DNA of 64,000 nt from Ilumatobacter sp. (GCF_030065885.1 NZ_JASJCS010000005.1:18239-82238); one strand, 5' to 3'. Numbered from the stretch's first letter, positions 37,310-47,440 are shown. The notes: generated by a model not told the origin, from the sequence alone. Translations and numbers: made by a program.

Positions 37310-38491
37310 TCAGCTGCCGCTGCGATCCTCGCTTGCGTACGAGCCCACCAGAACGGTGCTGCGGAGCCAGTCTCTGATCACGGCTGCTGCGGTGCGGCTG
37401 GTGATCGAGGAGACGGCGTCGAAGGCGTGCTGGGCGCCGTAGACCGGGACGAGCTCGACGGATCGGCCGGCCGCTCGCAGCGCGTCCGCGAACTGCTGCC
37501 CCTCCCCGATCGGCACGAGCGTGTCGTGCGTGCCGTGGACGAGCAGCATCGGCGGGCTCTCGTCGTGGATCCGGTCGAGGGGTGACACGGCCCGGTATCG
37601 GTCCCCTGCGTCGTCGACCGTCTCGAGCATGACCTCGTCGCGGATCTTGTGCCAGTGCGCCCGCATGCGATTGCGGTTCGCCATGTCGTAGACGCCGTAG
37701 ATGCCGACGCACGCGTCGACCTGCTCCGCCTCGTCGGTGGCGGTGAGCGCCGCCATTGCGGCCAGGTGCCCTCCGGCCGAACCGCCGCCGATCACGACGG
37801 TCGACGCAGTCGCCGGCCCGCCGAGGAACTCCGCCCGGGCCCACCGCACTGCGTCGCGAATCGTCTCGATCTGGTGCTCGACAGAGACCTTCGGCGTGAA
37901 CGGGTACCGCACCGACGCGACGACCCACCCGTCCAGCGCCAGCGCATGATAGAGGTCGCGTGCCTGGCGTTGCGGCTCGCCGCCCGTCCAGCCGCCGCCA
38001 TGGACGTAGACGAACAGCCGCTCGGGGCGCTCGGACCGCACCGAACTCGCACGGATCACGTCGACGGGGCGGGCGCCGGGGCGGTCGACGCGGTGGTGCT
38101 CGTCGACGCCGTCGGGCGTCGTGATCGGTACGCCGGTGAGCAACGCCCGACCGCGCCCACGGGGGACCCCGCCGACGACCCGACGCCGGAGCCGCCACAC
38201 GCCGATCCAGCCCCGGACGATCGCCCAGACCAGCAGCAACGCCGACGCGACGAGTACGGCACGCCCGAACCGCCCGACGGCGAGATCGGCGCCACCCATC
38301 GCCACGCCCAGCGAGAGCACCGCGACGTGGATCAGGAGCACCAGCGGCGCCAGTTCGGCCACCACCATCGCCGGCAACCACATCGGCGAGTACCGCCGGG
38401 TCGGGTCGCCGACCGGCTTGGCCGCGTTCCACGTGAGCGGCAGGCCGACGAGCGCGCCGGCCAGCAGCACCATGGCGCCGAGCGTCGACAT
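37310..38491 (-). CDS. Membrane-anchored alpha/beta hydrolase (BD-FAE/esterase-like)
   Basis: The product (393 residues from ATG 38491) has three predicted N-terminal membrane helices (to about residue 105) followed by a carboxylesterase domain. This domain has oxyanion motif YVHGGGWTGGEP, nucleophile GGGSAGGHLAAM, an acid in VHGTHDTLVPI and His in YGAQHAFD. This is the hormone-sensitive-lipase/BD-FAE type of serine hydrolase. The membrane anchor suggests it acts on lipids or envelope esters. A GTG at 38497 is an alternative start two codons upstream. It converges on inhA with 38 bases between stops. Confidence 0.83.
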   Translation of the reverse strand: MSTLGAMVLLAGALVGLPLTWNAAKPVGDPTRRYSPMWLPAMVVAELAPLVLLIHVAVLSLGVAMGGADLAVGRFGRAVLVASALLLVWAIVRGWIGVWRLRRRVVGGVPRGRGRALLTGVPITTPDGVDEHHRVDRPGARPVDVIRASSVRSERPERLFVYVHGGGWTGGEPQRQARDLYHALALDGWVVASVRYPFTPKVSVEHQIETIRDAVRWARAEFLGGPATASTVVIGGGSAGGHLAAMAALTATDEAEQVDACVGIYGVYDMANRNRMRAHWHKIRDEVMLETVDDAGDRYRAVSPLDRIHDESPPMLLVHGTHDTLVPIGEGQQFADALRAAGRSVELVPVYGAQHAFDAVSSITSRTAAAVIRDWLRSTVLVGSYASEDRSGS

Positions 38492-38565
38492 GACCACATG
38501 CTGACACGGCCACCGTCCACTCCTCGACCGGGGCTGGCTCTCGCCACCTCCGCACAGCCATGCCG

Positions 38566-38571
38566 TAGGGT
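38566..38571 (+). promoter_or_regulatory. -10-like element for the cation/proton antiporter
   Basis: TAGGGT ends six bases before the GTG at 38578. Confidence 0.4.
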
Positions 38572-38577
38572 CGCCAC

Positions 38578-39819
38578 GTGTCCGGCTCCGACGTCCTGAC
38601 GGTCGCAGTGTGCATCGTCGGCTACGCGCTGATCTGCCGTCGCGTCTCGGCGTGGTGGGTCACGATGCCGATCGTCTTCGTCGCACTGGGCGTGGCCACC
38701 GATGCCCTCGAGATCGTCGAGCTCGACATCGCGATCGACGAGGTGGCGATCCTCGCCGAGGTCACGCTCGCCGTGATCCTGTTCGCCGACGCCGTGCGGA
38801 TGAACGTCAACGAGCTGCGGCGCGGCGCCGAGCTGCCGCTGCGGCTGCTGCTGATCGGGCTGCCGCTCACCGTGGCGATGTCGACGGTGATGACGTGGTG
38901 GCTGCTCGGGACGACCTTCTGGGCCGCAGCGCTCATCGCGGCCGTGCTCGCCCCGACCGACGCCGCCGTGGGCGAGGCGGTCGTCGCCGACCCGTCCGTG
39001 CCGCAACGCATCCGGCAGGCGCTCAACGTCGAGGCCGGACTCAACGACGGTCTGATCGTGCCGGCATTCGTGCTGTTCGCCGAGCTGACACTCGACGAGA
39101 CCCGGAGCGGCAGCGAGTGGGCCGAGTTCGTGATCCGCCAGGTCGGCGGGGGCCTCGTGGCGGGTGTGGTCGCAGGCGGTCTGGGCGCGTACGTCCTGGG
39201 GCTCGCCATGCGGGCGGGGTGGACCGAGGGCGTGTACTCGCAGGTCGGCACGTTGGCGCTGGCCGTCGCGACGTTCGTCGCCGCCACCGAGCTCGACGTC
39301 AACGCGTTCATCGCCGCCTTCGTCGCGGGGCTCGCCTTCGGCACGATCCTCGACGACGAGACCGCCGACCACCTCGACGAGTACACCGCCGACTCGGGCG
39401 CGCTGCTGGCGATGGTGGCGTTCTTCGTGTTCGGCAACCTGTTCGTGATCGACGCGTTCGATTCGACGCGCTGGCAGGTGCTCGTGTGCGCGGCGTTGGC
39501 ACTGACCGCCGGTCGCATGATCCCGGTGGCGATCGCCACGTCGTTCACGGGCCTGCAACGACCGACGGTGGCGTTCCTCGGCTGGTTCGGCCCGCGTGGC
39601 CTGGCGTCGATCGTGTTCGGCGTGCTGCTCCTCGAAGAGGAGCTCCCCGACGCCGACGACCTCTTCGGCGTCATCACGCTCACCGTCTTGGCCAGCATCG
39701 TGCTGCACGGTCTGTCGGCATCGCCGGGAGCGGCCGCCTACGGCCGCTGGTACGCGCGGCACGAGGCGATCCCGATGCCCGAGAGCGAACCGACCATCGA
39801 TCGCCGCCTCCGGCGATAG
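38578..39819 (+). CDS. Na+/H+ antiporter of the CPA1 (NhaP-like) family
   Basis: The 413-residue membrane protein has about twelve helices and the CPA1 core motifs: [21 protein letters not shown] around residue 120-140 and [18 protein letters not shown], the ExGxND ion-binding segment. It exchanges sodium or potassium for protons to control internal pH and salt. It has no long C-terminal regulatory domain; the tail after the last helix is about 35 residues. A leaderless-type promoter precedes the GTG start. The next gene (YyaL-like) starts 59 bases downstream with its own -10 element. Confidence 0.88.
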   Translation: MSGSDVLTVAVCIVGYALICRRVSAWWVTMPIVFVALGVATDALEIVELDIAIDEVAILAEVTLAVILFADAVRMNVNELRRGAELPLRLLLIGLPLTVAMSTVMTWWLLGTTFWAAALIAAVLAPTDAAVGEAVVADPSVPQRIRQALNVEAGLNDGLIVPAFVLFAELTLDETRSGSEWAEFVIRQVGGGLVAGVVAGGLGAYVLGLAMRAGWTEGVYSQVGTLALAVATFVAATELDVNAFIAAFVAGLAFGTILDDETADHLDEYTADSGALLAMVAFFVFGNLFVIDAFDSTRWQVLVCAALALTAGRMIPVAIATSFTGLQRPTVAFLGWFGPRGLASIVFGVLLLEEELPDADDLFGVITLTVLASIVLHGLSASPGAAAYGRWYARHEAIPMPESEPTIDRRLRR

Positions 39820-39865
39820 GTGCCGATCGCGTGCGCCCCGCCGTTCGCGGTGGGCGGCGCGTCGG

Positions 39866-39871
39866 TAGGGT
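39866..39871 (+). promoter_or_regulatory. -10-like element for the YyaL-like gene
   Basis: TAGGGT ends seven bases before the GTG at 39879 and supports that start over longer in-frame extensions. Confidence 0.4.
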
Positions 39872-39878
39872 CGACGCG

Positions 39879-41909
39879 GTGAACCGACTCGCCGCCGAGA
39901 CCTCCCCTTATCTCCGCCAGCATCGCGACAACCCGGTCGACTGGTACCCGTGGGGCGACGAGGCGTTCGCGGCCGCCCGCGAGCGCGACGTGCCGGTGCT
40001 GCTGTCGGTCGGCTACTCGGCCTGCCACTGGTGTCACGTCATGGCGCACGAGTCGTTCGAGGACGACGAGGTCGCGGCCGTGATGAACGACAGGTTCGTC
40101 AACGTCAAGGTCGACCGCGAGGAGCGACCAGACGTCGACGCGGTCTACATGGACGCCGTGCAAGCCTTGACGGGCCGCGGCGGATGGCCGATGACCGTCG
40201 CGATGGACGCGGACGGTCGGCCGTTCTGGGGCGGCACGTACTTCCCCAAGGAGTCGTTCCTGAAGCTGCTCGCCGCGCTCGACGACGTGTGGCGCAACCG
40301 GCGCGGCGAGCTCGAGCAGAACGCGACGGCGCTCGTCGAGGCGATCGGGCGCAGCGCGACCACGACACCCCAGTCCGACATCCCACCGATCGACCTGATC
40401 AACGACACGCTCGGCAAGGTCGCGGGCGCCTTCGACAGCGAGTGGGGCGGGTTCGGACAGGCGCCGAAGTTCCCGTCGACGCACCATCTCGAGTTGATCC
40501 TCCGGGCTTACATGACCACCGGCGCCGACGACGCCAAGACCGTGCTCGTCACGTCGCTCGACGCCATGGCGTCGGGAGGCATGTACGACCACATCGGCGG
40601 TGGGTTCGCCCGCTACTCGGTCGATCGCGAGTGGCTCGTCCCGCACTTCGAGAAGATGCTCTACGACCAGGCGCTGCTCGTGCAGATCTACCGGCAGGCC
40701 CACTCGGTGCTCGGCCTCCCCCACTACCGGCAGATCGTCGACGAGACGATCGGGTACGTCCTGCGAGACCTGCGCCATCCCGACGGCGGCTTCTTCTCGG
40801 CCGAGGACGCCGATTCGCCCGACGAGCACGGCCACGGCGTCGAAGGGCTGTTCCACACCTGGACCCCCGACGAGGTCCGGGCCGCACTCGCCGGCATGGA
40901 CGACGAGGCGATCGAGCTCACGCTGGGGTGGTTCGACATCACCGAGGGCGGCAACTTCGAGGGGCGCTCGATCCCGAATCGGATCGGGCATCGGGCGCAG
41001 CTCCGCCGGCCCCCGGTCATCGAGGAGGCACGCCAACGGCTGTTCGCCACGCGTGAACGCCGGCGGCGCCCCGGTCTCGACGACAAGGTGCTGACCGAGT
41101 GGAACGCGATGTTCCTCAGCGCGCTCGCCGACGCCGCTGCGGTGCTCCGCCGCGAGGATTGGAAGGCGGCCGCGATCGCCAACGGCGAGTTCCTCGTGCG
41201 TGAGCTCCGCGGGCCGGACGGCCGCTGGTTCCGTTCCTGGCAGGCCGACGGGCAGCCCCGGGCCCGCCACGCGGCGCTCGCAGCCGATCACGCGGCGCTC
41301 GTCGAGGCGTTCGTCCGCCTCGCCGAGCTCAGCGGTGAGGCGCGGTGGATCGACGCCGCGAGGCAGACCGCCGACACGATGCTCGACTGGTTCTGGGACC
41401 CCGAGCAGGGCGGTCTGTTCACCACCGCAGAGGACGCCGAGGCGCTGGTCGTCCGGCAGAAGGACCTCCACGACGGCGCCACCCCGTCGGCGAACTCGTC
41501 GGCCGCTCGCGGGCTCCAGCGTCTGGCGGCGTTGACCGGCGAGCAGCGGTACCGCAACCACGCCGATCGCATCCTCCAGCTGCTCGGCACCGTCGTCGAA
41601 CAGCTGCCCGGTGGCACGTCGAACGCCCTGATCGCGCTCGAGCAACGACACCGGGGCCCCACCGAGCTGGCGATCGTCGGCGACATGCCGATGCTCGTCC
41701 GCCTCGCCCAGTCCGTGTGGCGACCCGACCTCGTGTTGGCCTGGGGCGAGCCCTACGACTCGCCGCTGTGGGAGAGTCGCGTCGAGGGCAAGGCCTACCT
41801 CTGCCGCGACCATGTGTGCGAAGCGCCGGTCGACACCGTCGAGGCGCTGTTCGAGCAGCTGACCGGTCAGCCGGCGCCCGAGGACCTCACCAGCCGCCTC
41901 GGTGGATGA
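39879..41909 (+). CDS. YyaL/SPATA20-family protein (thioredoxin-like DUF255 plus glycosidase-like barrel)
   Basis: The 676-residue protein opens with the DUF255 thioredoxin-fold domain ([45 protein letters not shown]), whose CHWC keeps the active-site cysteine pair. It continues as an (alpha/alpha) barrel resembling N-acylglucosamine epimerases or glycosidases ([41 protein letters not shown]). This is the complete bacterial YyaL / human SPATA20 architecture. Its cellular role is not established. The 3' end overlaps the convergent nitroreductase gene by 23 bases. Confidence 0.92.
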   Translation: MNRLAAETSPYLRQHRDNPVDWYPWGDEAFAAARERDVPVLLSVGYSACHWCHVMAHESFEDDEVAAVMNDRFVNVKVDREERPDVDAVYMDAVQALTGRGGWPMTVAMDADGRPFWGGTYFPKESFLKLLAALDDVWRNRRGELEQNATALVEAIGRSATTTPQSDIPPIDLINDTLGKVAGAFDSEWGGFGQAPKFPSTHHLELILRAYMTTGADDAKTVLVTSLDAMASGGMYDHIGGGFARYSVDREWLVPHFEKMLYDQALLVQIYRQAHSVLGLPHYRQIVDETIGYVLRDLRHPDGGFFSAEDADSPDEHGHGVEGLFHTWTPDEVRAALAGMDDEAIELTLGWFDITEGGNFEGRSIPNRIGHRAQLRRPPVIEEARQRLFATRERRRRPGLDDKVLTEWNAMFLSALADAAAVLRREDWKAAAIANGEFLVRELRGPDGRWFRSWQADGQPRARHAALAADHAALVEAFVRLAELSGEARWIDAARQTADTMLDWFWDPEQGGLFTTAEDAEALVVRQKDLHDGATPSANSSAARGLQRLAALTGEQRYRNHADRILQLLGTVVEQLPGGTSNALIALEQRHRGPTELAIVGDMPMLVRLAQSVWRPDLVLAWGEPYDSPLWESRVEGKAYLCRDHVCEAPVDTVEALFEQLTGQPAPEDLTSRLGG

Positions 41910-42492
41910 TCTCGCCGGTCCGGCGTCGGGGACGGGCGGCGCTGCGGCCCTTGCGTTCCGGCTCGTCGGCGGGGTGACCGAGTGCGATCGCGCCGAGCAG
42001 GCCGAGCCGCTCGGGAACGCCGAGTGAACGCCGGAGCTCGTCCTCGCCGCGGAACACGCCGAAGAAGAGCGCGCCGAGACCACGGTCCTCGGCAGCCAGC
42101 AACAGCGTCATGACCGCCATCGACGCGTCGATGGTCCAGTACGGCGCCGGCCATGCTTCGGGCCCGGCGCCGAGGCCGGTCGAGGCCTTGTCGGGCTCGG
42201 CGTACCGGTCGACGTAGGCCTGCGGATCGGCGAACGGCAGCAGGACCGCGGGCGCATTGAGCAGCCGCTGCCAGGCGAACTGCGTCCGGCGCGAGGCGGG
42301 CAGCGTGATGTCCCAGAACCGGGCGGTCTGCGCACCTTCGAGAGCGACGATGTGCCAGCCCTGAGTCTTGCCGGCGCTCGGCGCACGGCTGGCGAGATCG
42401 ACGAGATGCTCGAGCAACCCCTCGGTGATCGGCTCGGCGGTGAACGCCCGAGTCATCCGCCGAGACCGCACCACGTCCGAGAACTCCGCCAT
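41887..42492 (-). CDS. Nitroreductase-family FMN oxidoreductase
   Basis: The 201-residue protein has the nitroreductase opening [19 protein letters not shown] and [19 protein letters not shown] (FMN-binding Arg and Ser), with a C-terminal [18 protein letters not shown] and [10 protein letters not shown]. The family reduces nitroaromatics, quinones or related compounds with NAD(P)H; the substrate here is unknown. GATACT (42503-42498) lies five bases before the ATG. Its last 23 bases overlap the end of the YyaL-like gene on the other strand, so convergent transcription may interfere. Confidence 0.87.
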   Translation of the reverse strand: MAEFSDVVRSRRMTRAFTAEPITEGLLEHLVDLASRAPSAGKTQGWHIVALEGAQTARFWDITLPASRRTQFAWQRLLNAPAVLLPFADPQAYVDRYAEPDKASTGLGAGPEAWPAPYWTIDASMAVMTLLLAAEDRGLGALFFGVFRGEDELRRSLGVPERLGLLGAIALGHPADEPERKGRSAARPRRRTGEIIHRGGW

Positions 42493-42605
42493 CACCCCAG
42501 TATCACCGAACGTGCGAGGGTCCCGTGCCCACATCACCCGGAGGTCAAGGACCGCGCCCATCCGCCGCGCAGACGTGCCCGAGCCAGAGTCGCGACCCCA
42601 GCTTG

Positions 42606-42714
42606 CTGAGACGGGATCGATGTCGTCGAGCACAAGGCGCGACGAACCCGAGTTGCCTCGCGGCAACGAGCGGTGAGGCGCAACGCAGTGATCGGCGAGA
42701 TCGGCCCGTCTCAG
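42606..42714. repeat. Long-range 10-bp inverted repeat flanking a small hairpin
   Basis: CTGAGACGGG (42606-42615) is repeated inverted as CCCGTCTCAG (42705-42714), with 89 bases between. A perfect 6-bp hairpin (GTTGCC-TCGC-GGCAAC, 42652-42667) lies inside. The right arm covers the stop codon of the gene ending at 42711, so a folded 3' end of that mRNA is possible. Confidence 0.4.
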
Positions 42715-43364
42715 CGGCGGCCGAGTTTGACGAGGTCTTCGGCCATCGTCCAGCCGTAGACGATCATCGCGTCGCCGGCGGCCTGGTCGACCGACTCGAA
42801 CATCTCGACCACGTCGGCGTCGAGCGCGTCGGGTTTGGACGACTCGAAGTCGAGGAAGCCGGACTGCCCGTTCTTGGCCACGAAGGTCTGCGCCTCGTAC
42901 TTGGCGTCGACGCCGAACCGCTTGGCGAGGCGCCGCCCCCAGGCACGCTCCTCGCCGACGGCACGGACACCCGGTGACGGCGTGACCTCGTCGAGCTTGT
43001 CGAACGCCTCGACGGCATCGGCCGTGACGAATCGGGAACCCACCACGACATCCTCGTCCGGGAAGGCCATCAGCGCCCGGTGATACGCCTCGTGCATGAG
43101 CCCGCGCAGCACGGTGTCGCGCTTCGAATGACGGCGCACGCTGAGCATTCCGATGAGCACGCAGGGTGTTCCACCGATCCGCTCGAGCGTCGAGAACATG
43201 TAGCCGTGCAGCTTCTCACCGATCCGGGCGGTGGTGACGAGCACCCAGTCTTCCTTCGCCTTGGAGATGGCGCCGATGTCGAACGCTCCCTCGATCGAGC
43301 CCATCTCGTCGAGGTCGGCATCGGTCAGTGAAACGGCGTCATTGGTGAAGACTTCGAGCGGCAT
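42711..43364 (-). CDS. Unknown protein, possibly of acetyltransferase-like fold
   Basis: The 217-residue product has no motif I can name. The central block HGYMFSTLERIGGTPCVLIGMLSVRRHSKRD (read in two parts around residues 52-82), followed by a helix LRGLMHEAYHRAL, has the alternating strand-then-helix look of GNAT folds but lacks the pyrophosphate-binding RxxGxG/A loop. A strong ribosome-binding site (GGGAGAGGGG) five bases before ATG 43364 fixes the start, in contrast to the leaderless genes around it. It lies between a nitroreductase and dnaE and is probably monocistronic. Confidence 0.7.
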   Translation of the reverse strand: MPLEVFTNDAVSLTDADLDEMGSIEGAFDIGAISKAKEDWVLVTTARIGEKLHGYMFSTLERIGGTPCVLIGMLSVRRHSKRDTVLRGLMHEAYHRALMAFPDEDVVVGSRFVTADAVEAFDKLDEVTPSPGVRAVGEERAWGRRLAKRFGVDAKYEAQTFVAKNGQSGFLDFESSKPDALDADVVEMFESVDQAAGDAMIVYGWTMAEDLVKLGRR

Positions 43365-43702
43365 ATCCCCTCTCCCGGACGATTCGGACCTACATTCTGC
43401 CACCGATTCCGTCGCCTTTCACAAACGGAAGAAGCTCGAGGGGCTCGGCCCGAACAGCCCTACACGCTGGCTCGAGCCGCTCGGATGCCCGATCGCTCGT
43501 CGCGACGTCCGGTGGGCGAGCGTCGAAGCCGCCGCGGAGACGGCGAGCTCGGGAGGCGTCGCTGCCGGTTGATCGACGAGTACCCGAGCGCAGCAGGACC
43601 GGGTTCCCCGGTCCGGTCCCCACGTTCGCCACCACCGAGTTGCGCCCATTCGGACCGAACGGAGCGAGCGCAGCGAGCGAGTGAGGCCGATGTCCGGCCG
43701 AG
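43365..43702. other. 338-bp gene-free region after dnaE with repeat and hairpin
   Basis: No credible gene. It contains the second copy of the dispersed repeat (GTGGGCGAGCGTCGAAGC, 43510-43527, followed by GGAGACGGC 43534-43542), a perfect 8-bp hairpin (GGACCGGG-TTC-CCCGGTCC, 43596-43614) about 90 bases past the dnaE stop that could terminate dnaE, and a tract of AGCGAGCG-type direct repeats at 43668-43682. Confidence 0.6.
43596..43614 (-). terminator. Possible dnaE terminator hairpin
   Basis: A perfect 8-bp GC-rich stem with a three-base loop lies 89 bases beyond the dnaE stop codon. There is no T-tract on either strand. Confidence 0.4.
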
Positions 43703-46700
43703 CTACAACAACACCGCGTCGTGGCCGAACGCCACCCGCAGTTCGCCCACCGCCCGGTCGATGTCGACCCGGAACTCGTCGGCGAGGCGCAGGATCTTGC
43801 CGTTGCCGATGTCGACCTGCACGACCGAATCGCCGGGATGGTCGCGCAGGATCCGCTTCAGTCGCTGGATCTTCAACTCGTCGAGCGTGTGGGCCGGCAG
43901 GCGCAGGCGCAGGGGCGGCGCGGGACCGTCGGACAGCCCGCTCAGCACCTGGACGTCCTGGGCGATGAGCCCGAACCGTGACTCGTCGCGCTTGTCGAGG
44001 CGGCCCCTGACGGCGACGATGATGTCGTCTTCGAGCTTGTGGCCCTGCTCCTGCAGCGTCCGCGGGAACACGGTGACCTCGATCGACGACTCGAGGTCCT
44101 CGAGCACGAAGACCGCCATCTGGTCGCCCTTCTTGGTGAACTTCCGGGCGAGGTTGGTGATGACGCCGCCGACCTTGACCTGGGCGCCGTCCTCCATGTC
44201 CTGCAGATCGATCAGCGCGTGCTCGACCTGCCGCTTCAGCGCGGTCTCGACGCCGAACAGCGGGTGGTCCGAGACGTAGAGGCCGAGCATCTCCTTCTCG
44301 TTCTTGAGCTTGTCGCTCTTGTCGAACTCGATCTCGGGCACGGGGAGCCGCTCGTCGAAGCCGTTCGATGCACCGTCGCCGCCCTCGTCCTCGGTGTCTC
44401 CCCAGTCGCCGAAGAGGCTCATCACACCGCGATCGCGCTCGCGCCTCCGTTCGATCGTGGTGTCGAGGATCTGTTCGAACGCGGCGAGCAGCCCCCGGCG
44501 CGGATGGCCGAGCTGGTCGAACGCGCCCGCCTTGATGAGCGACTCGACGGTGCGCTTGTTCAGCACCTGTTCGGGCACCCGCTCGGCGAAGTCGTAGAAC
44601 GACTCGTACGAGCCGTTCTCGGCCCGCTCGGCGAGCAGCTGCTCGACGAGACCCTCCCCCACGTTGCGCACGGCTGAGAGCCCGAACGTGATGGCCCCCG
44701 GGCTACCGACGGAGAGGCCGACCTCGTCGGGCACGTCGGCGGCGGGAATCGCGGCGAAGTTCGTCACCGACCGGTTGATGTCGGGCGTGAGGACCTTGAT
44801 CCCGGCCGACCGGCAGTCGGACAGGTAGACGGCCGCCTTGTCGAGGTTGCTCTTGACGCTGGTCAACAGGCACGCGAAGTACTCGACCGGGTAGTGCGCC
44901 TTGAGGTAGGCGGTCTGGTACGTCACGAGGCCGTACCCGAACGTGTGGCTCTTGTTGAACGCGTAGTCGGCGAACTTCTCGATGATGTCGAACAGCTGCC
45001 GGCCGAGGTCCTTGCCGTACCCGGTGCGCTCGACGCCGGCCTCGAACGCGTCGCGTTCCTTGGCCATCATCTCGCGGATCTTCTTGCCGCATGCCTTGCG
45101 GAGGTTGTCGGCCTCGGCCAACGAGTAGCCCGCGAACTTCTGGGCGACGCGCATCACGCTCTCCTGGTAGATCATCAGGCCGAACGTGTCGTCGAGGACC
45201 TCCTGGGCGTCGTCGTGGAAGTACTCGACCGGCTTGCGACCGTTCTTGCGGTCGGCGTAGTCGTAGTGCATGTTGACGCTCATCGGGCCGGGCCGGTACA
45301 GCGCGAGCACAGCCGAGACGTCCTCGAAGCTGTTGGGCGCCATCGCCTTGAGCAGCTGCCGCATCGGTGGCGACTCGAGCTGGAACACGCCGATCGTGTC
45401 GCCGCGTGACAGCAGGTCGAACGTCCGCTGGTCATCGAGCGAGACGGCATCGATGTCGAACGCCGGATCGCGCGACGCCCTGATCATCTCTTGCGCGTCG
45501 GAGATGACGTCGAGGTTGCGCAGGCCGAGGAAGTCCATCTTGAGGAGCCCGAGCTCTTCGACGCCGTGCATCTCGTACTGGGTGACGACGGGGGCATCCT
45601 CCGGGTCCTGACCGGACTCGGGCTTGCGCTGGATCGGCAGGTAATGGGTGACCGGCTCCTTGGTGATGACCACCGCCGCGGCGTGGATGCCGTCGGAGCG
45701 CTTCAGCCCCTCGAGGCCCTTGGCGACGTCGACGACCTTCTTGACGTCGGTGTCGGTGTCGTACATCGCCCGCAGGTCGCTGGCCGCCTTGTAGCCGTCG
45801 GCGTACTTCTCGCTCTGCTCGAAGCAGTACTTGAGCGGCGTGTCGCGGCCCATCACGAGTGGTGGCATCGCCTTCGCGATCTTGTCGCCGACGCCATAGG
45901 GGTAGCCGAGCACCCGCGCTGCGTCGCGCACCGCGTTGCGAGCCTTGATGGTGCCGAACGTGATGATCTGCGCGACGTGGTCGCGGCCGTAGGCGTCGGC
46001 TGCGTAGCGGATCATCTGGTCGCGGTAGCGCGAGTCGAAGTCCATGTCGATGTCGGGCATCGAGATCCGGCTCGGGTTGAGGAACCGCTCGAACAGCAGG
46101 TCGTACTTGATCGGGTCGAGGTCGGTGATCCAGAGGCAGTACGCAACTGCACAGCCCGCCGCCGAGCCGCGTCCGGGGCCCACACGGATGTCTGCTTCGC
46201 GTGCGTACCGGATCAGGTCCCACGTGATGAGGAAGTACGACGCGAAGCCCATGTCGTTGATGACCTTGAGCTCGTACGCCACCCGCTCGACGACCGATGG
46301 CGGCAGCTCGGCGCCCCACCGCTTCTTGGCGCCCTCCCAGGTGAGGTGCTCGAGGTACTCCTTGTCGCCGGCGAATCCGGCCGGGATCGGGAAGTTCGGC
46401 AGCAGCGCGTCGCCGAACGTGATGTCGAGCTCGGCGCGCTCGGCGACCCACAGCGTGTTGTCGCACGCCTCGGGCACCTCGCGGAACAGGTAGCGCATCT
46501 CCTGCGCCGACTTGAGGTAGTGCTCCTCGCCCTCGAACTTGAAGCGCTTCGGGTCGGAGATCAGCGCCCCGGTCTGCACGCAGAGGAGCGCGTCGTGGGA
46601 CTCGTGGTCCTCGCGGTGGGTGTAGTGGCTGTCGTTGGTGGCGAGCAGCGGTGCGCCGATCTGCTCGGCGATCTCGACCAGCTTCGGGTTGGTGTCGCGC

Positions 46701-47293
46701 TGGGCCTGCAGGCCGTGATCCTGCAGCTCGACGAACAGGTTGTCCTTGCCGAAGATCTCCTGCAGCCTGCCGGCCTTCTCGAACGCACCCTTCTCGTCGC
46801 CGTTGAGCAGCGCCTGCAGCACGTGGCCGCCGAGGCACCCGGTGGTGGCGATCAGGCCGTCGGAGTACTTCTCGAGCAGCTCCCAGTCCATGCGCGGCTT
46901 GTAGTAGTAGCCCTCGAGGAAGGCGAGGCTGCTGAGCTGGATCAGGTTGCGGTAGCCGACCTCGTTCTCGGCCAGGAGCGTGAGGTGGTAGTAGAGCTTC
47001 TTGCCGCCCTCGGTGTCGCCGCCCGAGTCGTCGACGCGGCCTCGGCGGGTGGGCCGTTCGGACCGGTGGTCGTGGGCCATGTACGCCTCGGTGCCGATGA
47101 TCGGCTTGATGCCCTGCTTCTGGCACTCCTTGTAGAACTCGAGGGTGCCGTACATGTTGCCGTGATCGGTCATCCCGATCGCGGGCTGCCCGTCGGCCAC
47201 CGCCTTGGCCACCATCTCGTCGAGACGCGCCGCCCCGTCCAGCATCGAGAACTCGGTGTGGACGTGGAGGTGGGTGAACGAGTCGGCGGTCAT
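43703..47293 (-). CDS. dnaE: DNA polymerase III alpha subunit
   Basis: The 1196-residue protein is the replicative polymerase subunit of the DnaE1 type. The N-terminal PHP domain (HLHVHTEFSMLDG, MTDHGNMYG, TNDSHYTHRED) keeps metal-binding residues, as in actinobacterial DnaE1 where it provides proofreading exonuclease activity. The palm holds GPGRGSAAGCAVAYC and the catalytic PDIDMDFDSRYRD. A helix-hairpin-helix segment lies near residue 850 and the C-terminal OB-fold reads VGGVITNLARKFTKKGD. Length is close to mycobacterial DnaE1 (1184). No Shine-Dalgarno sequence precedes the ATG; instead a 14-bp inverted repeat occupies bases 10-43 upstream. Confidence 0.98.
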   Translation of the reverse strand: MTADSFTHLHVHTEFSMLDGAARLDEMVAKAVADGQPAIGMTDHGNMYGTLEFYKECQKQGIKPIIGTEAYMAHDHRSERPTRRGRVDDSGGDTEGGKKLYYHLTLLAENEVGYRNLIQLSSLAFLEGYYYKPRMDWELLEKYSDGLIATTGCLGGHVLQALLNGDEKGAFEKAGRLQEIFGKDNLFVELQDHGLQAQRDTNPKLVEIAEQIGAPLLATNDSHYTHREDHESHDALLCVQTGALISDPKRFKFEGEEHYLKSAQEMRYLFREVPEACDNTLWVAERAELDITFGDALLPNFPIPAGFAGDKEYLEHLTWEGAKKRWGAELPPSVVERVAYELKVINDMGFASYFLITWDLIRYAREADIRVGPGRGSAAGCAVAYCLWITDLDPIKYDLLFERFLNPSRISMPDIDMDFDSRYRDQMIRYAADAYGRDHVAQIITFGTIKARNAVRDAARVLGYPYGVGDKIAKAMPPLVMGRDTPLKYCFEQSEKYADGYKAASDLRAMYDTDTDVKKVVDVAKGLEGLKRSDGIHAAAVVITKEPVTHYLPIQRKPESGQDPEDAPVVTQYEMHGVEELGLLKMDFLGLRNLDVISDAQEMIRASRDPAFDIDAVSLDDQRTFDLLSRGDTIGVFQLESPPMRQLLKAMAPNSFEDVSAVLALYRPGPMSVNMHYDYADRKNGRKPVEYFHDDAQEVLDDTFGLMIYQESVMRVAQKFAGYSLAEADNLRKACGKKIREMMAKERDAFEAGVERTGYGKDLGRQLFDIIEKFADYAFNKSHTFGYGLVTYQTAYLKAHYPVEYFACLLTSVKSNLDKAAVYLSDCRSAGIKVLTPDINRSVTNFAAIPAADVPDEVGLSVGSPGAITFGLSAVRNVGEGLVEQLLAERAENGSYESFYDFAERVPEQVLNKRTVESLIKAGAFDQLGHPRRGLLAAFEQILDTTIERRRERDRGVMSLFGDWGDTEDEGGDGASNGFDERLPVPEIEFDKSDKLKNEKEMLGLYVSDHPLFGVETALKRQVEHALIDLQDMEDGAQVKVGGVITNLARKFTKKGDQMAVFVLEDLESSIEVTVFPRTLQEQGHKLEDDIIVAVRGRLDKRDESRFGLIAQDVQVLSGLSDGPAPPLRLRLPAHTLDELKIQRLKRILRDHPGDSVVQVDIGNGKILRLADEFRVDIDRAVGELRVAFGHDAVLL

Positions 47294-47302
47294 CGAGGGG
47301 CG

Positions 47303-47336
47303 GGTTCGCGAATCACAAGAGCGTGATTCGCGAACC
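47303..47336. repeat. Perfect 14-bp inverted repeat immediately before dnaE
   Basis: GGTTCGCGAATCAC (47303-47316) and GTGATTCGCGAACC (47323-47336) are exact complements separated by six bases. The repeat ends nine bases before the dnaE ATG. On the minus strand a TAGGTT hexamer (47339-47334) overlaps its outer edge as a possible -10 box, so the repeat would sit over the transcription start and may be an operator rather than an mRNA hairpin. Confidence 0.8.
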
Positions 47337-47376
47337 TACCAGACTCGCGAGCGTCGCGATCCAGCCCCCGTTTCGC

Positions 47377-47423
47377 AACGCGTGAGCTTCTTGCGCACAT
47401 AGGCCGCAAGAAGCTCACGCGTT
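47377..47423. repeat. Perfect 19-bp inverted repeat between dnaE and the NUDIX gene
   Basis: AACGCGTGAGCTTCTTGCG (47377-47395) pairs exactly with 47405-47423 across a nine-base loop. It is the strongest hairpin I found in the window. It could terminate transcription from the NUDIX gene or encode a structured RNA; no T-tract follows on either strand. Confidence 0.85.
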
Positions 47424-47440
47424 CCGCGCCCCGCGACGAC

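Noticed and set aside
47294..47345. LexA/SOS box upstream of dnaE
   Set aside because: The inverted repeat there has GGTTCGCGAATCAC arms. It does not contain the GAAC-N4-GTTC arrangement expected of actinobacterial LexA sites.
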